From Oxyruncus cristatus (lineage: Eukaryota; Chordata; Aves; Passeriformes; Cotingidae), in assembly GCA_013399855.1 (NCBI GenBank), contig VXAY01007404.1:836958-900957 (forward strand): 64,000 bases of DNA, in the 5' to 3' direction. Under the pieces are notes generated by a model that worked only from the letters and a program-made list of their open reading frames with translations, had not been told where the DNA came from and ran no database searches. Within the stretch, counting starts at the first letter, position 1, and the number at the start of each line of letters is the position of its first letter. The position numbers and the translations under genes are program-made. This document shows positions 38,401-52,400 of this stretch, piece after piece.

Positions 38401-41400
38401 TTTATCATAATCTCTAAATATGTTGTCCTGAGTACTCCCTTTAACTGGTTAAAGTTAGCACTGAGACATTGACATATGTACATAGATACTATTTTATTAA
38501 GTAATTACTAAAAAAAAAAAGGAAAAGGAACTTAAGAGGTGCAATATAATATTTAAAAATGGAGCAAATTTAAATGTGCAGCAAAGAAGAAACTCAGCAG
38601 AAGAATTATAACAAGGCAGCAATAGTCCTGGCAGCACATTTAGACTGTAACACATGGAAACAGTTAATACACTGAATGAATGTCCAGTGAGTCTGTAGAC
38701 AGACACTTATGGTTAACATAAGAAGCATAAGAAAGGTGACATGAAAAAGGTGGTGTAACAGCAGGCTACAAGATGTAAACCTTCAAAGCTTATGCAGTTC
38801 AATATTTTGAAAGCAATTGACAAATACCCTTTTTCTTCACTGGTCTGAAAGAAGATGCAGCCTTGTACTCACATAGATATTTAATGGGTCTGTACTTAGG
38901 AATTTCAACCGACTTGTCATCCATAAAGGTTGGCAAGTAAAGGCGGGAAAAAACTCTCTAATATCTGTTCATAATGTTTTAAAATGCTGGATGAATCTCA
39001 TTTTCAGAAAAAAATAATATTCTATCTCCATAGCAAAGAACAAGATTGACCTATTGTTCTCAAACTATTTTCAGATGTTGACTAAGATTATATTTCTCTC
39101 AATTCTGTCATTGTTTCTTAATCTGATATTGCTTCTTGCCTTACAAGACCACTGCCTCAGAGTAGTTTGCTTGAATTTTGCCTAGCACAATAATTCATGA
39201 ATGGACTTCCTCAGCAAATACTCAGTTCTTGGTAGCCATAGTTTTACAGCACTTTATTTCCAGTGTTGTTAATACACAATTGTGAGACTAGAGGATGGAG
39301 GTAAAACTGGATGTTGACAGCCAATAGCAAGAACTAGAGGACCAAGAACAACCTCAGGAGATGAAAAGGAGAAGGAATGTCACAACATCACTAAAAAAAC
39401 TCAGCTGAAGCAGCATCATCTTGACTGACATCAAAACTAAGTCTCATGTTATCATGAAAAAAAAGGCATTTTCTGATAATCAGCCAAGCATACAGGAGAC
39501 TCGCATCTACATATTGTTGTAAAATTAGCTTTTGCTCTTGCTTTTCTATTTTGTCAGAGACCCATAAAATATAGTTTTAAATAATGCCCAAAAGAAATTC
39601 AGAGCAGAGCACTGCAGGTAGAGCCTATTACTCTACTGAAATACAGAACTGGTATTACAGGATTATATAAATAGCACAGCTGTGTCATTGAATGAAAAAC
39701 TGCTATGAGGGCTACTTCATCTATGGATGTTGTCATCACCTGCACTAACCTTTCTCTTCTGTAATGGCACATGTTAAGGATCAATGTTCTATATTATACT
39801 AAGAGATCAAAAAGCTGCATGTTCTGGTTCAGTATCCTACCCTAAGTCTCTCAACCCTATTTTCACTTCTAATAATGAAATTACATACAAACTGTCTTTT
39901 AGTGCTTGAGAATGTGAAATTGTCATAATTTTAAATCCCTGGCATAAAACCCTTTTCTGTATCCATGCAGCTATGTGAGAAGAGGACTTCCTGTAAAGAG
40001 GGAAAGAAGAAATTATACTATAGCTGGGCAGGCTAATGAAATCAACCAGGAAAAAGCAGTAGATTTTAAGTTATCCTTTTGGATAATTCTTCCTGTGAGC
40101 CTTAATCTCACCATTCTCCCCAGAGACACTTTAGCCCTGCATGCTAAGTAGGAAAAATTCAGATTGTCAATCAGCTCTCAGTTATTAAGAGTAATCCACA
40201 TAAAGTAGAGTATGGAATAACACAAAGCCCAGAGTGACTATATAGTGAAGAAAAGTGTGTGCTACTAGTGACTGGACACAATAAGTTGAGGCGGTAAATT
40301 CACACAACTGCTGTAAAACTGAAGCATCCCTTCATCAAGACGTATTCAACCCACAAAGGAAGTAAGCAGGACTTGACTATTTTGTCATTTGTTAGTTTGT
40401 TTCATTTGCAGCACTTGTGTAGAAAAACATTTGCCAGGACTGGCATGTCCCATTTTACTTAAAAGGTCAACTGTTATCAATTTTCATAGCACAGAAAAGC
40501 AAAGAGTTCCTGAGATGGATAAATATCAGAAATGCAGCAGATTTGCTTCTTCCCTTTCATAAACGGCCTTTGGGGAGTATATAAAACAACAGTGCTTCAG
40601 AGATTATGATAAAAGTAAAAATAACACAAATAGAAAAAGAGAAAAAAGATATAACAAAGGGGAAGTTTCTTTCTGAGTTAATACGCTGTCTTTGTTTTCC
40701 ACAGAGAGGCCACAAAGACAGATAAAAAATAGCTGGTTTCCAAAACTACTTGGGGTGGGAAAAAAAAAAAAAAAGGAAAAAAAAGTCTCTACAAAGCTGT
40801 AGCTACTCTCAGTCAGGAGCTTACTTGCAGAGTGAGCATAAACAGGACATTTGTGCAGGACATTTGGAGGGACAAGAGCCCAGGTTTGAAGTTCAGCAGA
40901 GTCAGGCGTCCCTGTTGCTGCCTCCAGAAGCAGCAGGAGGGACGGATCTCTCCATGGAATTGCACCCAATCCACCTGCTCTCTGTAAATGAGGCAGTCCA
41001 GCCTCTTTTACCTACATTTAGCTTTTGTAATATCACCCTATCTCCTCTCCATTTCCCAAAGTATTAGTAAAACCACTCTAGAGAGATGAAAAGCTGTCTG
41101 GGCTAATTCTATGCAGAAATCCTCAGCTCTTTCATCACAGATGAAATTCCCTCAGTTTCTCAGCAGCTGATATTCCAGCAGACCGGTCCGAGTTTGACTG
41201 AGGGGCCAGCACTTCCACAGTACTCACTGCCTTAAAGTGTTTTAGCAAAGATACTCATTATCCAAGGCAGTCAAAATTCATCAGCAACATCTGAAATTGT
41301 CAGGCTACAGTTTTATGAAAAGAACTCTACTGCTGACTATATTGGTATGGCTTGATATAAGGTCACAGCACAGACAAATATAGTATGTGAATAATATGGC

Positions 41401-42416
41401 ACCCTATTGACACATTCACTAACACCTTGGGAAAAAAAGAAAATATGAAAACCCAGTATCCTCCCCTGTCTGGCCTCCTTCCCTCCGAAATGATGATACT
41501 GAAAAAAAACCCACCCACTCTCTATGCCAACAATAACATACAGTTCATATTATTTTTTCTACTTTAAAAACCTTTTCCCCAACCTGCCTGGAAGTTCTCT
41601 TAAAACCTGCTAATTCTCTTAAATGACCCAATTTTATAGGAAAAGTTTAAGTTTGCTGCAATTTTTCATGCTTCACTCATTCTGCATTATTCCAGAAAAT
41701 AATAATACAAATATTAGCTTCTATGCACTTCTGTCGACGTTTGAAAATTGAATCCAACAAGCTTTTTTATCTTAAAACAGTTACAGTAAAAACAAAGACA
41801 GGTAAAATTGTACTGGAAGGCAGTGACTGGGAGCTCTAGGAAAATATACACCCAGTTTACTCGTTTAACCTTTTTTCTTGAATTTACAATCTAGAAAATG
41901 CAAATTAGAACTTATGCTTTCCTTTCCCATACATTATGAATAACAAGTACATGCAAGACATCTTACAAGCTCCGAGTGTTATTTTTGAGAATTACCAGTG
42001 AGCCTCTAAAAGTTACATATAAACTTAATGGGTTTGTGCTCAATCAAAAGTCTGTGTCTTTTATTTCCAGTCCTTCATATATTAGTGCCATCTCAGGGGA
42101 AAAGAAGAGTTTAACTCAGCAAAAAGCTTGAAACTGCCTTTTAACTATACCTAAATTTAGAGCCATTGGAAAAGGAGTGTTGGTTTGGATCCAAAAGAAA
42201 ACAGAGAAGCCAGCCATCAATCAGCATCTCACATGGAGTTCACAGCCTTGTTTAATTTCCCCAGGTTTATTTGTGGCTTCTTTTGTTTTTTGGGTTTTTT
42301 TGGTTTTTTTTACTTTTAAATAAGAAGAATGAAAATCTCAATTGCTGGTTGAGATTTTGTGTCATAATGCTTCTGAGGACACTGACACTCTCACAGCAGA
42401 ACATTAAAAGAAATGA

Positions 42417-42551
42417 CCCCCCCCCAATACAAACAAAAAACAAAAACCCAAAACAAAAAAACCCACAACACAACCGCTCCAATACCAAACAAACCAACAA
42501 AAAAACAAACAAACAAACAAACAAAACCACCAAAACTAAACAAACAAAACT
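42417..42551 (+). repeat. Nearly G- and T-free A/C-rich low-complexity tract
   Basis: The tract begins with C9 (42417-42425), continues with irregular CAAA/ACCC units, and includes a pure (CAAA)n run near 42500-42526. A T/G-rich stretch at 42271-42315 lies just before it. Open frames in this block are compositional. Confidence 0.9.
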
Positions 42552-45500
42552 GGATGTCTGACAGTTATATAAAAAACCCAAAAAAAGATATCAAAAAAAT
42601 TTTCAAGTTTTACTTTAACTGCATCCCTTTTTGTCAGTGGGTACCCATAGAAACTTCAATTACAAGACTGTATACAGCTTTTCAAATATTCAGTGTAACA
42701 GAATACACTTTTTGCTAAACTTGAATCATTTAAAACTGCTCTATACTATTACTTTTTTGCCCAAATAAATTCTATTAAAGTCATTTATATGGAAAATACA
42801 GAAAACATATTTCCAAGCAATAGTAATCACTTTCCAGAAAGCAGAAGCCAACTATGCTTCTAGCTCAATTAGCATCACAGTTAACTGCTTCATTTCCTAC
42901 ACAGAATGTCTGGAAGAGAACAGTGCTTATCCAAACAGGTAAATGGGCTAAATACTTAAACGCTTTAACCCTTCAAGCGAACATAACATATGCTGTGCTG
43001 ATGGACAGAAAGAAATTGTATATGGTTCAGTCCACAACCTGATTACACGTCAAGCACCTCCCAAGAGGTGCCCAGAATTACATCCAAGATGATTAAAATT
43101 TGTATCATGGAGAGGAAAGCTCTACATTAAAAAAAAAAAAAAGGCACAAAATTTATGCCACCTCTGACTCCTATTAGTGTAAAATTAAAGGAACTCCCCC
43201 AGAGGTTTCTGCAGAGTGACATGAGAAACAGGCCCTGCTGCCTTAAGAAAAGAAATACATATGCATTTAGAAGAAAAAAAAAAATTCTACAAATAAATAG
43301 ATGTACAGAAGAAAGGCTGCAATATACCTCAGGTATGGGTCTGAAGCCTTGTTAAACAAACATGGAATCACTGAAAAATTAAGTGAAAGACTAGTCTTAC
43401 TGAGGTGAATAGGAATCCTGCTACATTGTTTACAAGGAATAGGATTTTACCCTACATGATGAGGTAATTAAAGTGTCAGAATGCAGGTACCCACGAGCAC
43501 AGAGTTAATGCTAAACATGGAATTAACACTGGTATTTCACAACTCTTGAATGATTTGCTGTGTAACCCTAATATTCTCCAAATGTTGCCTTCCAACCAGA
43601 ATTGCCTAACACTTTGTAAAGTTGAATAGTGGTGGGGAGACAATATTCCATATTGCAGCTCCATTTGCTTGAGCGTTTCTGAAGCCTTTTTATCTCACGG
43701 CCCTTAAAAGCTGGAGGAAGGTCCCTGCTTCCTGGATGTGCAGTGAGATTGGCACCCTGCAAAGCAGTGTAAGGCAGTGCGGAATGGACATCCCTGGAGT
43801 AGAGCACTCTGCAGAGCATGAGGCAGAGTCTGGTTGCTGCTTCCACTTCACTTGATGAGAGAAGTGAGTTATGCCAGCTTTTTGCTTCCCGTAGCTTCCT
43901 CACCATGAGGAAAAAAAAAAAAAAAAGAACCAAAAAAAACCAACCTTCCTACCCAAATCTCAGTCTTCTCAGTCCCTACCTAGCTGCAAAGGATTTGAAA
44001 CAAGAACAGCAATATTTTTTAAGCGGAGAAGAGGGGGAGGATGGCAACTGCTGCTCACTTCAGAGCGGTGCTACACATATTATGCTGACACAGAAAAGAA
44101 AATCGCTTCTTCACCTTTTTGCTTCCATGTGTGGGAATGCAGCTTTGGTCATGATTGCACCTCAGGAGCCACACAGTGAAAAGCCTCTCCAGTGAGAGGG
44201 TTAGGAACTGGGTACATCTTATCTAACAAGATGCTCAGCAAGGACTCTGTTTTCAGGAAGATGGGCTTCCTTTTGTAAGTGCAAATTTTTATCTGCTTTT
44301 CCTACAAAATGGATTGCTGGTACAAGTGTGAGTTCCTGAGCCAACAATTCATACTGCTGATACAAAAACAGGCTGGGCACAGACGGTTGCAGAAAAAAAA
44401 AAAAAGGGTTTGCATTTCAAAAGATATCTGCTTATGAATGCTAGGACTCTTGTAAAGGACAGGAAAGAGCAGACTGTGAAGCTAAAAATAACCACATACA
44501 TGCAAATATCATGTACTGTAGCGCTACCACAGCATTTTTGGCCATAATACAGCAATTGACTGAATATGAGAATTACTACAGATCAAAACCAGCCTTCACT
44601 TGAATATTTAGAGGTGCTTCTCTTCCAGGGGAGGAATTCAAATTTGCAAGCCACATTTTCTATTTTATCAGTGGGCAAGAATGCCAAAAAGGCCACTTTC
44701 AAAAGCAGAAGAGAAGCTCCAACCTGAGAACAAATTTGCCTAACAGACAAACTCACACAGACAAACAGCAGCTGCATGGCATCAGAATGGAAACTGCTGC
44801 ATAACCTACGACTTTACCAAAACTTTCAGGACTGCTGTAATTTCAGATCACATTTGTGATTCTAACACATCTTTCTTAAAGGTTCAGTTGTGCAAAGTTA
44901 TCAATCCCAGTTCAGAAAAGCACCTAAACCCCACCATAGCTGTAATCATTAAAGCAGCTCACCATTTAACTTGATTATTCAGTTGGCATGATTAAATTCT
45001 AAGTGCTTAACTTTATTAACACAAACATCAAGGTTTTGTCTCAGTAGGATGCATAAAGTAAGCTGAAATTCATTGCAGTTGCCTATTTGAAGCGGTGAAT
45101 TTCAGATTACTTCATTTCCTTTTCTGCAAGCATGCTGTTGTGCCAAAAGCTGTCACTCCCTTGTTTTCTATGCATTTGCTATATTTTAACAAGAAACTCT
45201 ATTTATTGATTCTGATATTACAAAGAAAAATGGGTTTTCCTTTCAATAAGATGATTACACATAAATGTTACACAGAAACACCAGAGGGGGGGTTGTTCGG
45301 TGTTTTGTGGGTTTTTTCCCTTCATCATTGCCGAAGGAAGCATATTACCTACTAGCACAAGGCAGTGAATGAGCTAAGCCCCAGATTCACAGCTGTGCTT
45401 ACAGTGCTCCACGTGCAGCGGCGGGAGCTCAGAATGAACCATTTGGGATGCCCTGATGTAAGGGCTTGCTCTGTACTGGACCCGTGCCCATCAGACGTAA

Positions 45501-46074
45501 AGCCACAAGGCTGTGCTATGTGCAGAGGACAGCAAGGCCCCCAAGGTGCCAATATGCCAGCCAGGCAAAGTCAAAGCAAAGCAGTAACGCAGACATGCCC
45601 TCCTTTTCACTCGTCACACCCACAGATGCCTGATTCTTTCTCTCTTGCCTTCAGTAGTGTTGATTTTTAGGGAGCAAATAAAATAATACAGAACGTCTGT
45701 TTTCTGGGACTAGCTGTTAGCTCTTAAAGAAGAATATTCATCATTATGTTCCTCTATTTCTATGTAAAAGAAATAAAATCTAATCTAAGTAATAAATCTT
45801 TCTGTCAGTGGGGGTAAAACACTTTCATTGCTGTATTCTTTTAAAGAAGTAGAGCTCAAAAAGAAAAATGTGAGAGAAATATTGCATTATTATAGGAAGG
45901 TAGTGTGTTGCTGTTTTGAAGTATTGAACTTTTTTTCTTTTTCAAACTACAGAACTTTGTCCCATCCTGGCTTAAGTCAACCACACTGATGGAATTAAAA
46001 TTTTCAGTTTGCACCACATAAACACATGAAAAACCAAGCATCTGCACCCTCCAAAGTTTGTTTAAATCCCCTAC

Positions 46075-46284
46075 CTTTCCTACATAGAGTGGGTCTGTAC
46101 CCATGTATTCTTCCAGCACAAAGAATTGATTCCACACCCAGCTGCGTTTGGTTCTCGTCCTCCCTGATTGAAAGTAGGGCTTTGACCTGGACCTTGTGAG
46201 CTCGGCTTGGTTCATCCCAGAAAGACACAGGAAAAGAGATAGTATCTGCAGAAAATGGCAGAACTCCACTTTGCCCAACTTCAT
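46075..46284 (-). CDS. CDH7: CDH7 first coding exon (exon 2): signal peptide, prodomain, mature N-terminus, residues 1-70
   Basis: Coding begins at the ATG at 46284-46282 (MKLGKVEF) and ends after codon 70 at 46075 with donor AAG|GTAGGG, phase 0. Residues 1 to about 27 are a hydrophobic signal peptide (core [10 protein letters not shown]). A short basic prosegment ends in the furin-type site RTKR (residues 44-47). The mature protein then starts SWVWNQFF, so W49 and W51 are the Trp2/Trp4 pair that insert into the partner EC1 during type II cadherin strand exchange. This start is chosen because it precedes the signal peptide, has A at -3, and is the first ATG in the exon. The reading frame stays open upstream through the exon but meets a stop in exon 1 (TAA at 55170-55168) if the 55127 donor is used. 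CDH7 is favoured over CDH20, CDH12 and other relatives by the near-exact match of the leader and prodomain. Confidence 0.95.
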
Positions 46285-46474
46285 CTTTTTTTTTTTTTTC
46301 CTCCGTGAAAGAAAAAACCTTGACCAAAGCGGGCACAATTCCAGTTGTCTCAGTAGCTCTAGCCTCTGGTAGGGTGTCAGCTGGGAGTCCAGAGATAATA
46401 ATTTGCAGAGTGGTCGATTGGAAGATGTCACCACTGCTGAATAGCCTTCACCAAAGAAATGTTGTGAGAGGTAC
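46285..46474 (-). other. CDH7: CDH7 5'UTR portion of exon 2, with A14 tract next to the start codon
   Basis: The exon starts after a strong acceptor on the minus strand: a pyrimidine-rich run (TTCTTGTCTTTTTCC) then GGATAG, with AG at 46476-46475. The 190-base leader contains no ATG. It ends in 14 A residues (T on the plus strand, 46286-46299) followed by G and the ATG. The frame of the CDS is open across this whole leader, with GTG codons at 46434-46432 and 46431-46429 but no AUG. The acceptor is inferred from sequence only; transcript data would fix it. Confidence 0.75.
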
Positions 46475-49400
46475 CTATCCAGGAAAAAGACAAGAACCGT
46501 TGTCAGAATTTTTATTTTTTTTTTTTAATAATGCAAATAATTCTTCACAGCTTTCATATCATGCATAAAAAATGTTTATTTATTACTGTTCTCGTCATAA
46601 ATACCAATGAGTTTACATAAGAAGTCTGAGAGTTTACGACAAACTCCTTGGATGGCACTACTACTCTTTACAATAATCAAAGCAAGTGTAGTTATTTACA
46701 GTCATTTGATTTGATTTTTTTTCTCCTCTGTCTGCTGTCGTTTACTTTGCTTGTCATTACTACGATATAATTACAAACTGGCTACAGGCAAGAAGTTGTA
46801 TTAACAGCAGGGACACATCCTAGCTTAACTCTCTTCCAAATACTTCAAAAGTATAATAAAGGAGTGTAAGATTAATCAGAACAATTTGATTGATTCTTAG
46901 TCACAGTACACCAGATGCTATGATTTGTTCTGATCCGAACCTGATCTGCTAAAAAGCCCTGAGTCTCCCCACTCATTTTTACTACATTCCTAAAGCAAAT
47001 GTCAGACATAGTAAGAAACATGTTAGACTACTTTATATATTTATACAGAAATATGCTGAGAAAGATCAGAGGATAATGTGATTTTGTGTTTTCAATGAAA
47101 CCTTGATTTAATGACGAATGATTTTTCAGCACTAACAAATACAATTTTTATCTTTATGTGCATCTGTTTTTATTTCAAAATTTAATCATTTAATAAGTGG
47201 TAGAACTCATTAAATATATATATGTTATTTCGTTTTAAAGAAACACATCAAACTTCAATATTTAAAGGAGACTTTTTTCTGCCTTTTACAACTGTGAGCC
47301 TTCTCTGCTCAAGTAAAAATGTATACTTAGTGTAATGTTTTTTAAAGTATAAATTCTATCAGCCAGAGCCAAACATAGCTTTGCCTGTTGGGGAAATCAC
47401 CAGGTAAACAATGCTTTCTCTGAAACAGGCATCCTCCTCGTCTGAGTGCGCAATGAGGGAGACAAGAAGCATTTATGAAGTGCCAAACATGAGGTGAAAA
47501 TAAGGGTGAAATTAAAATAGATAACAAGGCATTAATTTGGAGTGAACTGCTGCTACTTAGGAAGCCATGGAAGAAAGAAGATTTCATCCTTTCTACATTT
47601 AATTAATCTAAAAAGGCTAGACATTAAATCACACACACATTAAACATTCCAGATAGATTATCATTACATCCCTACCCACTACTATTAAAACTGAGTGAAA
47701 TGTGATACCCGCTATCTGTTTTCAGTATGTCAGGCTCTTTTAGCTGCAGAACGCCTATGCATCGGGCTGCCAAAGGTACCTAGAGGGCAGAAACATGAAA
47801 CAAATAAAAAGCTCTTCTGATTACAGACTGTATTTAAAGCCTTTTTATAGTAATCCCTTCTGTGGTACTGCCCTGCACCAGAAAGGCTTTGCTTAGAGGC
47901 TGGTGGGATAAACCACAAACCCACTGAGCGTGTTTGCTAAGCAGCAGCAATTTGAAAGCTTCCATATGTGAAAATCCAGTGTCTCCCTACAGGCAAACCA
48001 AAGAGAATAGGCACTGTCTTACCTAAAGGCCCTAATTTTGAAAACAGGATGCTACAGTTATAAAAGACATCACTCCAACATGGACCAAGACTCTTCTCAC
48101 AGTGGGATTAACACGCAGGTGTCATCCTCACTAGCAGAGCCTAGTTTGAAATCATTAATCCCAACTAGGCATAGCTCAGTTTTGATCTGGCCCTTTGGGT
48201 AAATCATGACCATATGACAGTAATTACTGAGAGAGTGTTAAGGAGAGTAGCTATGCCTCCTCTGTGATATGTTCACTTCCTACCCCTCTGTTCAACTCCT
48301 GTATGTGTTGTTTGTAGTAGAGGCTGTTTACACACCCTTGATTTCCCCCCTCTGTGTCTAAATTACATCATGTTAAAGACATCTGATATTGATAAACTGT
48401 CAGTTTATTTCAAAGAGGTAGCAGATTGTTATTTAACGGAGATAAAAATACAAAATGGATTTTCTTAAGAAATGTCAGTAAAACATTTACAATATGTTGG
48501 AGTCTTTTCACTAAGCAGTTTGAAATGTCTTGTTCTTGCTCTGAACAGACATTCCAAACCTAGAATTGCTCTAACCTTTATCTCGAACAGTGTTCTCTTA
48601 TATCCTTTCTTTTACACCTGCAGGAAAGTATGAAAGCCACCATATGGAGTGCCATGGTCCCCAGCCACATGCCACAGCACAGAACTGAAGAACGTACCCA
48701 AAATACCAACTGAAAAACAGTCCATATGCTAGACAGCACAATCTGATGAAAAGCAGAATACTCACACCTCCTGGAAAAAAAAATTGTTGTGGTTTACTCA
48801 TTCTCAAATACTTTCACCACATAGACTCCGAAATTCCAATTATTTTTATTCAGCTGTGTAGCAGCACTTTCTGCTCTGAAACACTCTTCCCTCCCTTCTT
48901 CCTCTTCTTCGGGAAAAGTCTTCCTATTCCTCTTAGAGCCCTTTTTTTAGGTTTTTATTTATAGTTCTTTCAGTACATTGCCTTTTGAGCGTGATACCTC
49001 CAAAAGCAGAAGTCTCTGGTATTTAAAAACCTTTTCGGTTTTGGGAATAACTCTTTATTTCATTACCTTTGCACTTCATTATCTTTCTATATATATACAT
49101 ACACACATATTCTTACATATTTTTTAATTTAAAAAAATTGGGGGTTTGTCCAAGCATAACTAACACCTCAACATCACCTCTTCTATGAAATCTACACGTA
49201 TGAAGTCCACAAGTCCACATAAGCAATGTCACAGCCTTCAGAAAACTGAAAATTAAGAGTTGGTAGTTTTTTCCTCATTAAGGCACAACTTCAGAGTTCA
49301 GGGCTGCACTTGTAACACTGGATATGACTAACACTGACAGTGATAGAGGGTATTCAGTGCTCTGATCCTAATGTCTTCACTGCCATCTGTGTTTACAGAC

Positions 49401-52400
49401 TTGAGTGTCAAGTGAAGGCAAAACTGACCTGTAACTATTTTGTACTTTTTGTTGAAAGATGCTTTTTTATGAAATGGTATCATTTTCTGCACAAATAAGA
49501 CCCAGATTACACAGAACTGATTGATGTCATTAATTACCCTAGGACAAAATTGCACGTTTACATCTTGATTCTGATCTCCAAAATGGTACTCCCCTCTCCA
49601 AACAGGGGCAAAATGCAATCATGTCTCCTCACTCACACATTGCCAACATTAAAAAGTAATTTAGGCTTTAAAAATAAAATTGTCTGCTAGTATATTTAAA
49701 GCATTAGGCTCTAGCTTTCATCACCGAGCTTGTATTCCCTATTTTCTTTACATATAGTGCTGGCAATCAAAAATATGAAAAATAGAAAGTAAAAAAACTG
49801 ATGGGTAATTTGCAGAGTATATTATGTGATCTGGATAATGCACATAGCATGTCTTTGCTGAGGAGTAACATGCTGTCCATGTGAACTGCTGTAAGAATAA
49901 AAATTAAAAAATCCACTAAATCTCTAAACTCTGTTTATGTTCTCAAATAGCTGGCTGATACATAAAACATCAGACTAAAAATATACACATTTGACAAAAT
50001 AATAACCTTTTTATTCAATATATCCCATAAAACTTACATTTTCTCCCATCTGCTGCACAAAAATTAAACTATATTTAAGCTACAGTCTAGAGGAGAAGTG
50101 TTCTGGTGTACACTGCTAATCTGAAAAATGTTACTACTTTACTTCACCAAAACAATCTGCTAGTGTCAATAAGACACTAAGACACTATTATGAACTGTCT
50201 CTGAGGGGCAATCTTGATTTGTTGAAAACATTCAGATCATGAATAAGATCCTCAGCTTTAAGGAATAGTCCCCCTCACTGCAAGCAATTAAGGGTAATTT
50301 ACACCCACTGAAAATCTCTCTGAATATTTTGCTTCGCTCCATAATTTCTGAAACAACACATCATGACTAGTCTTCCCTGTTTGTGTGTAGCAATGAGCAG
50401 CAGTAGATAAGGACAAGTCTTCAGTCTCAGAGATATCCTCTTGGAAGCCCTCTTTCCCGGCCGCTGAGGTTTCCCCAGCCCTGTAGGGCAGTTTGCTGAA
50501 GGCTTTTGAGATCATCTTTGCACCACCTAATCTTTGCAGCCAAAATGCAAATTCCTGCAGACTTCTGCTCACACATTGCTACCAGTGTCACAGTGCCAGC
50601 TTAATCTATGAACCATATCATTTCCTTGTCAATCTCTTCAACCCAATAGGGAATTGTGCCCTTCAGCATATTTTGTCCTGAAGTCTTTCCAACACAAAAT
50701 GCTTCAGGAAGAACTGGAAATCCCAAACCTTTTCCATTACTCAACTCCACCAGTTTGGATTGCATTTCTCTATTTTGAAGTCTTGCTGTCAGCCCAGGGC
50801 GTTCATTAAAGATGTAACTGAAGAGTTTACCACTCCTATTGCCTTCTCTTCCCTCTTCCTTCCCTCTGCTGCATTACTATCCTCTCATCAAACTGCTTCA
50901 ATTTTTGATATCATTGCAAAATTTACTGCATAAATCTGGACCTCACTGACTCTGAAAGTGCACCCCAGCCATCCCCTGCTAGTAAATCTTGCTTTCCTTG
51001 GTCAACAATGCCCAGTTATCCCATACTTGTTTGTTTTTCCTCTACTTTAGTCATTCAGTAAAATCAGACCCTGGGTGTTGAAGTAATTCTGAGGGTGACT
51101 GTTGCCACTGGATCTTGAACCACAATGCCTTAAACACAGTGGAATCAGCAGGTGAGCCTCCTGACAGCTGAACTGCCTCACTGAAATATTTATGTTCTGA
51201 CATTCAATTTTACAATGTCCATTGGACAGGGTGTTGCATTCAGTGGCAGAGAAAATTCCCCTTTGTTATGAGCCTGCAGCTCCTCCATGTCACACATCCT
51301 AAGGATTACAGCAGCCTCCTTCACAGGCACAGGAACTATGTGATCCTTGAGACAATGTCTAATTATGGTTTAGTTGCATTGTCTGGTTATCACTTCTTTC
51401 AGGGAAAGCAAAAAAACCCAAACAATGAGGGTGCCTTGGAGCAAGTGAAGTGGGGACCCTTCAATGAAATAAAGCTCCACAAGTCAAGGCTGTACAATGA
51501 AACCTATTAATTCCCTGTGCCAGATGACATTACATCTACAGACCACAACCTCCTGCCGCTAACTGGCCTAAATATTCACATGGGAGATCTGTAAATGTAG
51601 TGCACATCCTGCAGTCTGCATCTGGTTATCAAGCAAAAAACTATCACTGATCCAAACATATGGCGCTGTTACACTAAACTGGCTCCAATACCCTCTGACT
51701 CAGGTGAAAGGACCTGATGAGGCAACAGAAAAACACTAGGCACACTTCATTAATGATATGGCTTAAAAAAAATGCACAAAAAAACCCCAGGCAACAGCTT
51801 TTGGTCTTTTATACGGCTCTGCAGTTGATCATAAGACGGAACGTGGATAGAGTGTTAAATTGTTTGGGTTGTTGGTAGGTGGGTTTTTTTCCTCAAGAAA
51901 ATTTAACAAAAGAAATATTTTTTTTTTTTTTTAATATAATTTTCTCCATGTGAAAGTGCTTTGTTGGTTTTTCACCTTGCTACGGTACATTTGAAACATC
52001 TAAGTTGCTGAGAAGGATTATGCTAATTTGATCAGTTATTGAAAAGAAACGCCAGCAGTATTTGTGGATCTGGGACCAATCAAGACAAATATTTAAATTT
52101 GCACAAGCTCAATTTCTGCAGCCTCGTTTCAGCTGAGGAACTTCACATAATGCCTAGGGATGATTTTCTTGCAGAACCACTGAATTCCCAGAGGAGGCAC
52201 TCCTGCATTACTGCTTAGAGTTAAGCCTGGTTTGACAGGAAGAACCGAAGTAACCATCTATTTTATGCACCCTTCCTCAACCAGAATTTAATGATTTTTA
52301 TTGCCACAAGAAAACAATACCCAGTAGTATCATGAAAAATTTGTGTGATAAACTAAAGGAAACTGAATGCCTCAAGAAAGGCCTTCATTGAAGAACTGCT

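Larger units (their letters stand above)
14696..46074 (-). other. CDH7 intron 2 (about 31.4 kb)
   Basis: This long intron has donor GTAGGG at 46074 and acceptor TTCACCAG at 14696. It is mostly AT-rich unique sequence. The distinct elements I can see are the 127-bp repeat copy 2 and CR1 at 15.0-15.5 kb, simple repeats (18348, 20270, 21939, 23728, 24348 and 42417), an LTR-like segment at about 26.9-27.4 kb and a 1.3 kb CR1 copy at 34.1-35.4 kb. No additional exon or RNA gene was recognised. The first coding intron of cadherin genes often hosts enhancers, but none can be read from sequence alone. Confidence 0.9.

Noticed and set aside
42267..42718. Open frames across the A/C-rich tract
   Set aside because: Low-complexity sequence giving Thr/Asn/Lys/Gln repeats; not coding.
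46285..46434. Upstream start for CDH7 adding 50 residues
   Set aside because: The apparent first codon is GTG, not ATG. The A14 tract would encode polylysine before the signal peptide. The ATG at 46284 matches the known leader.
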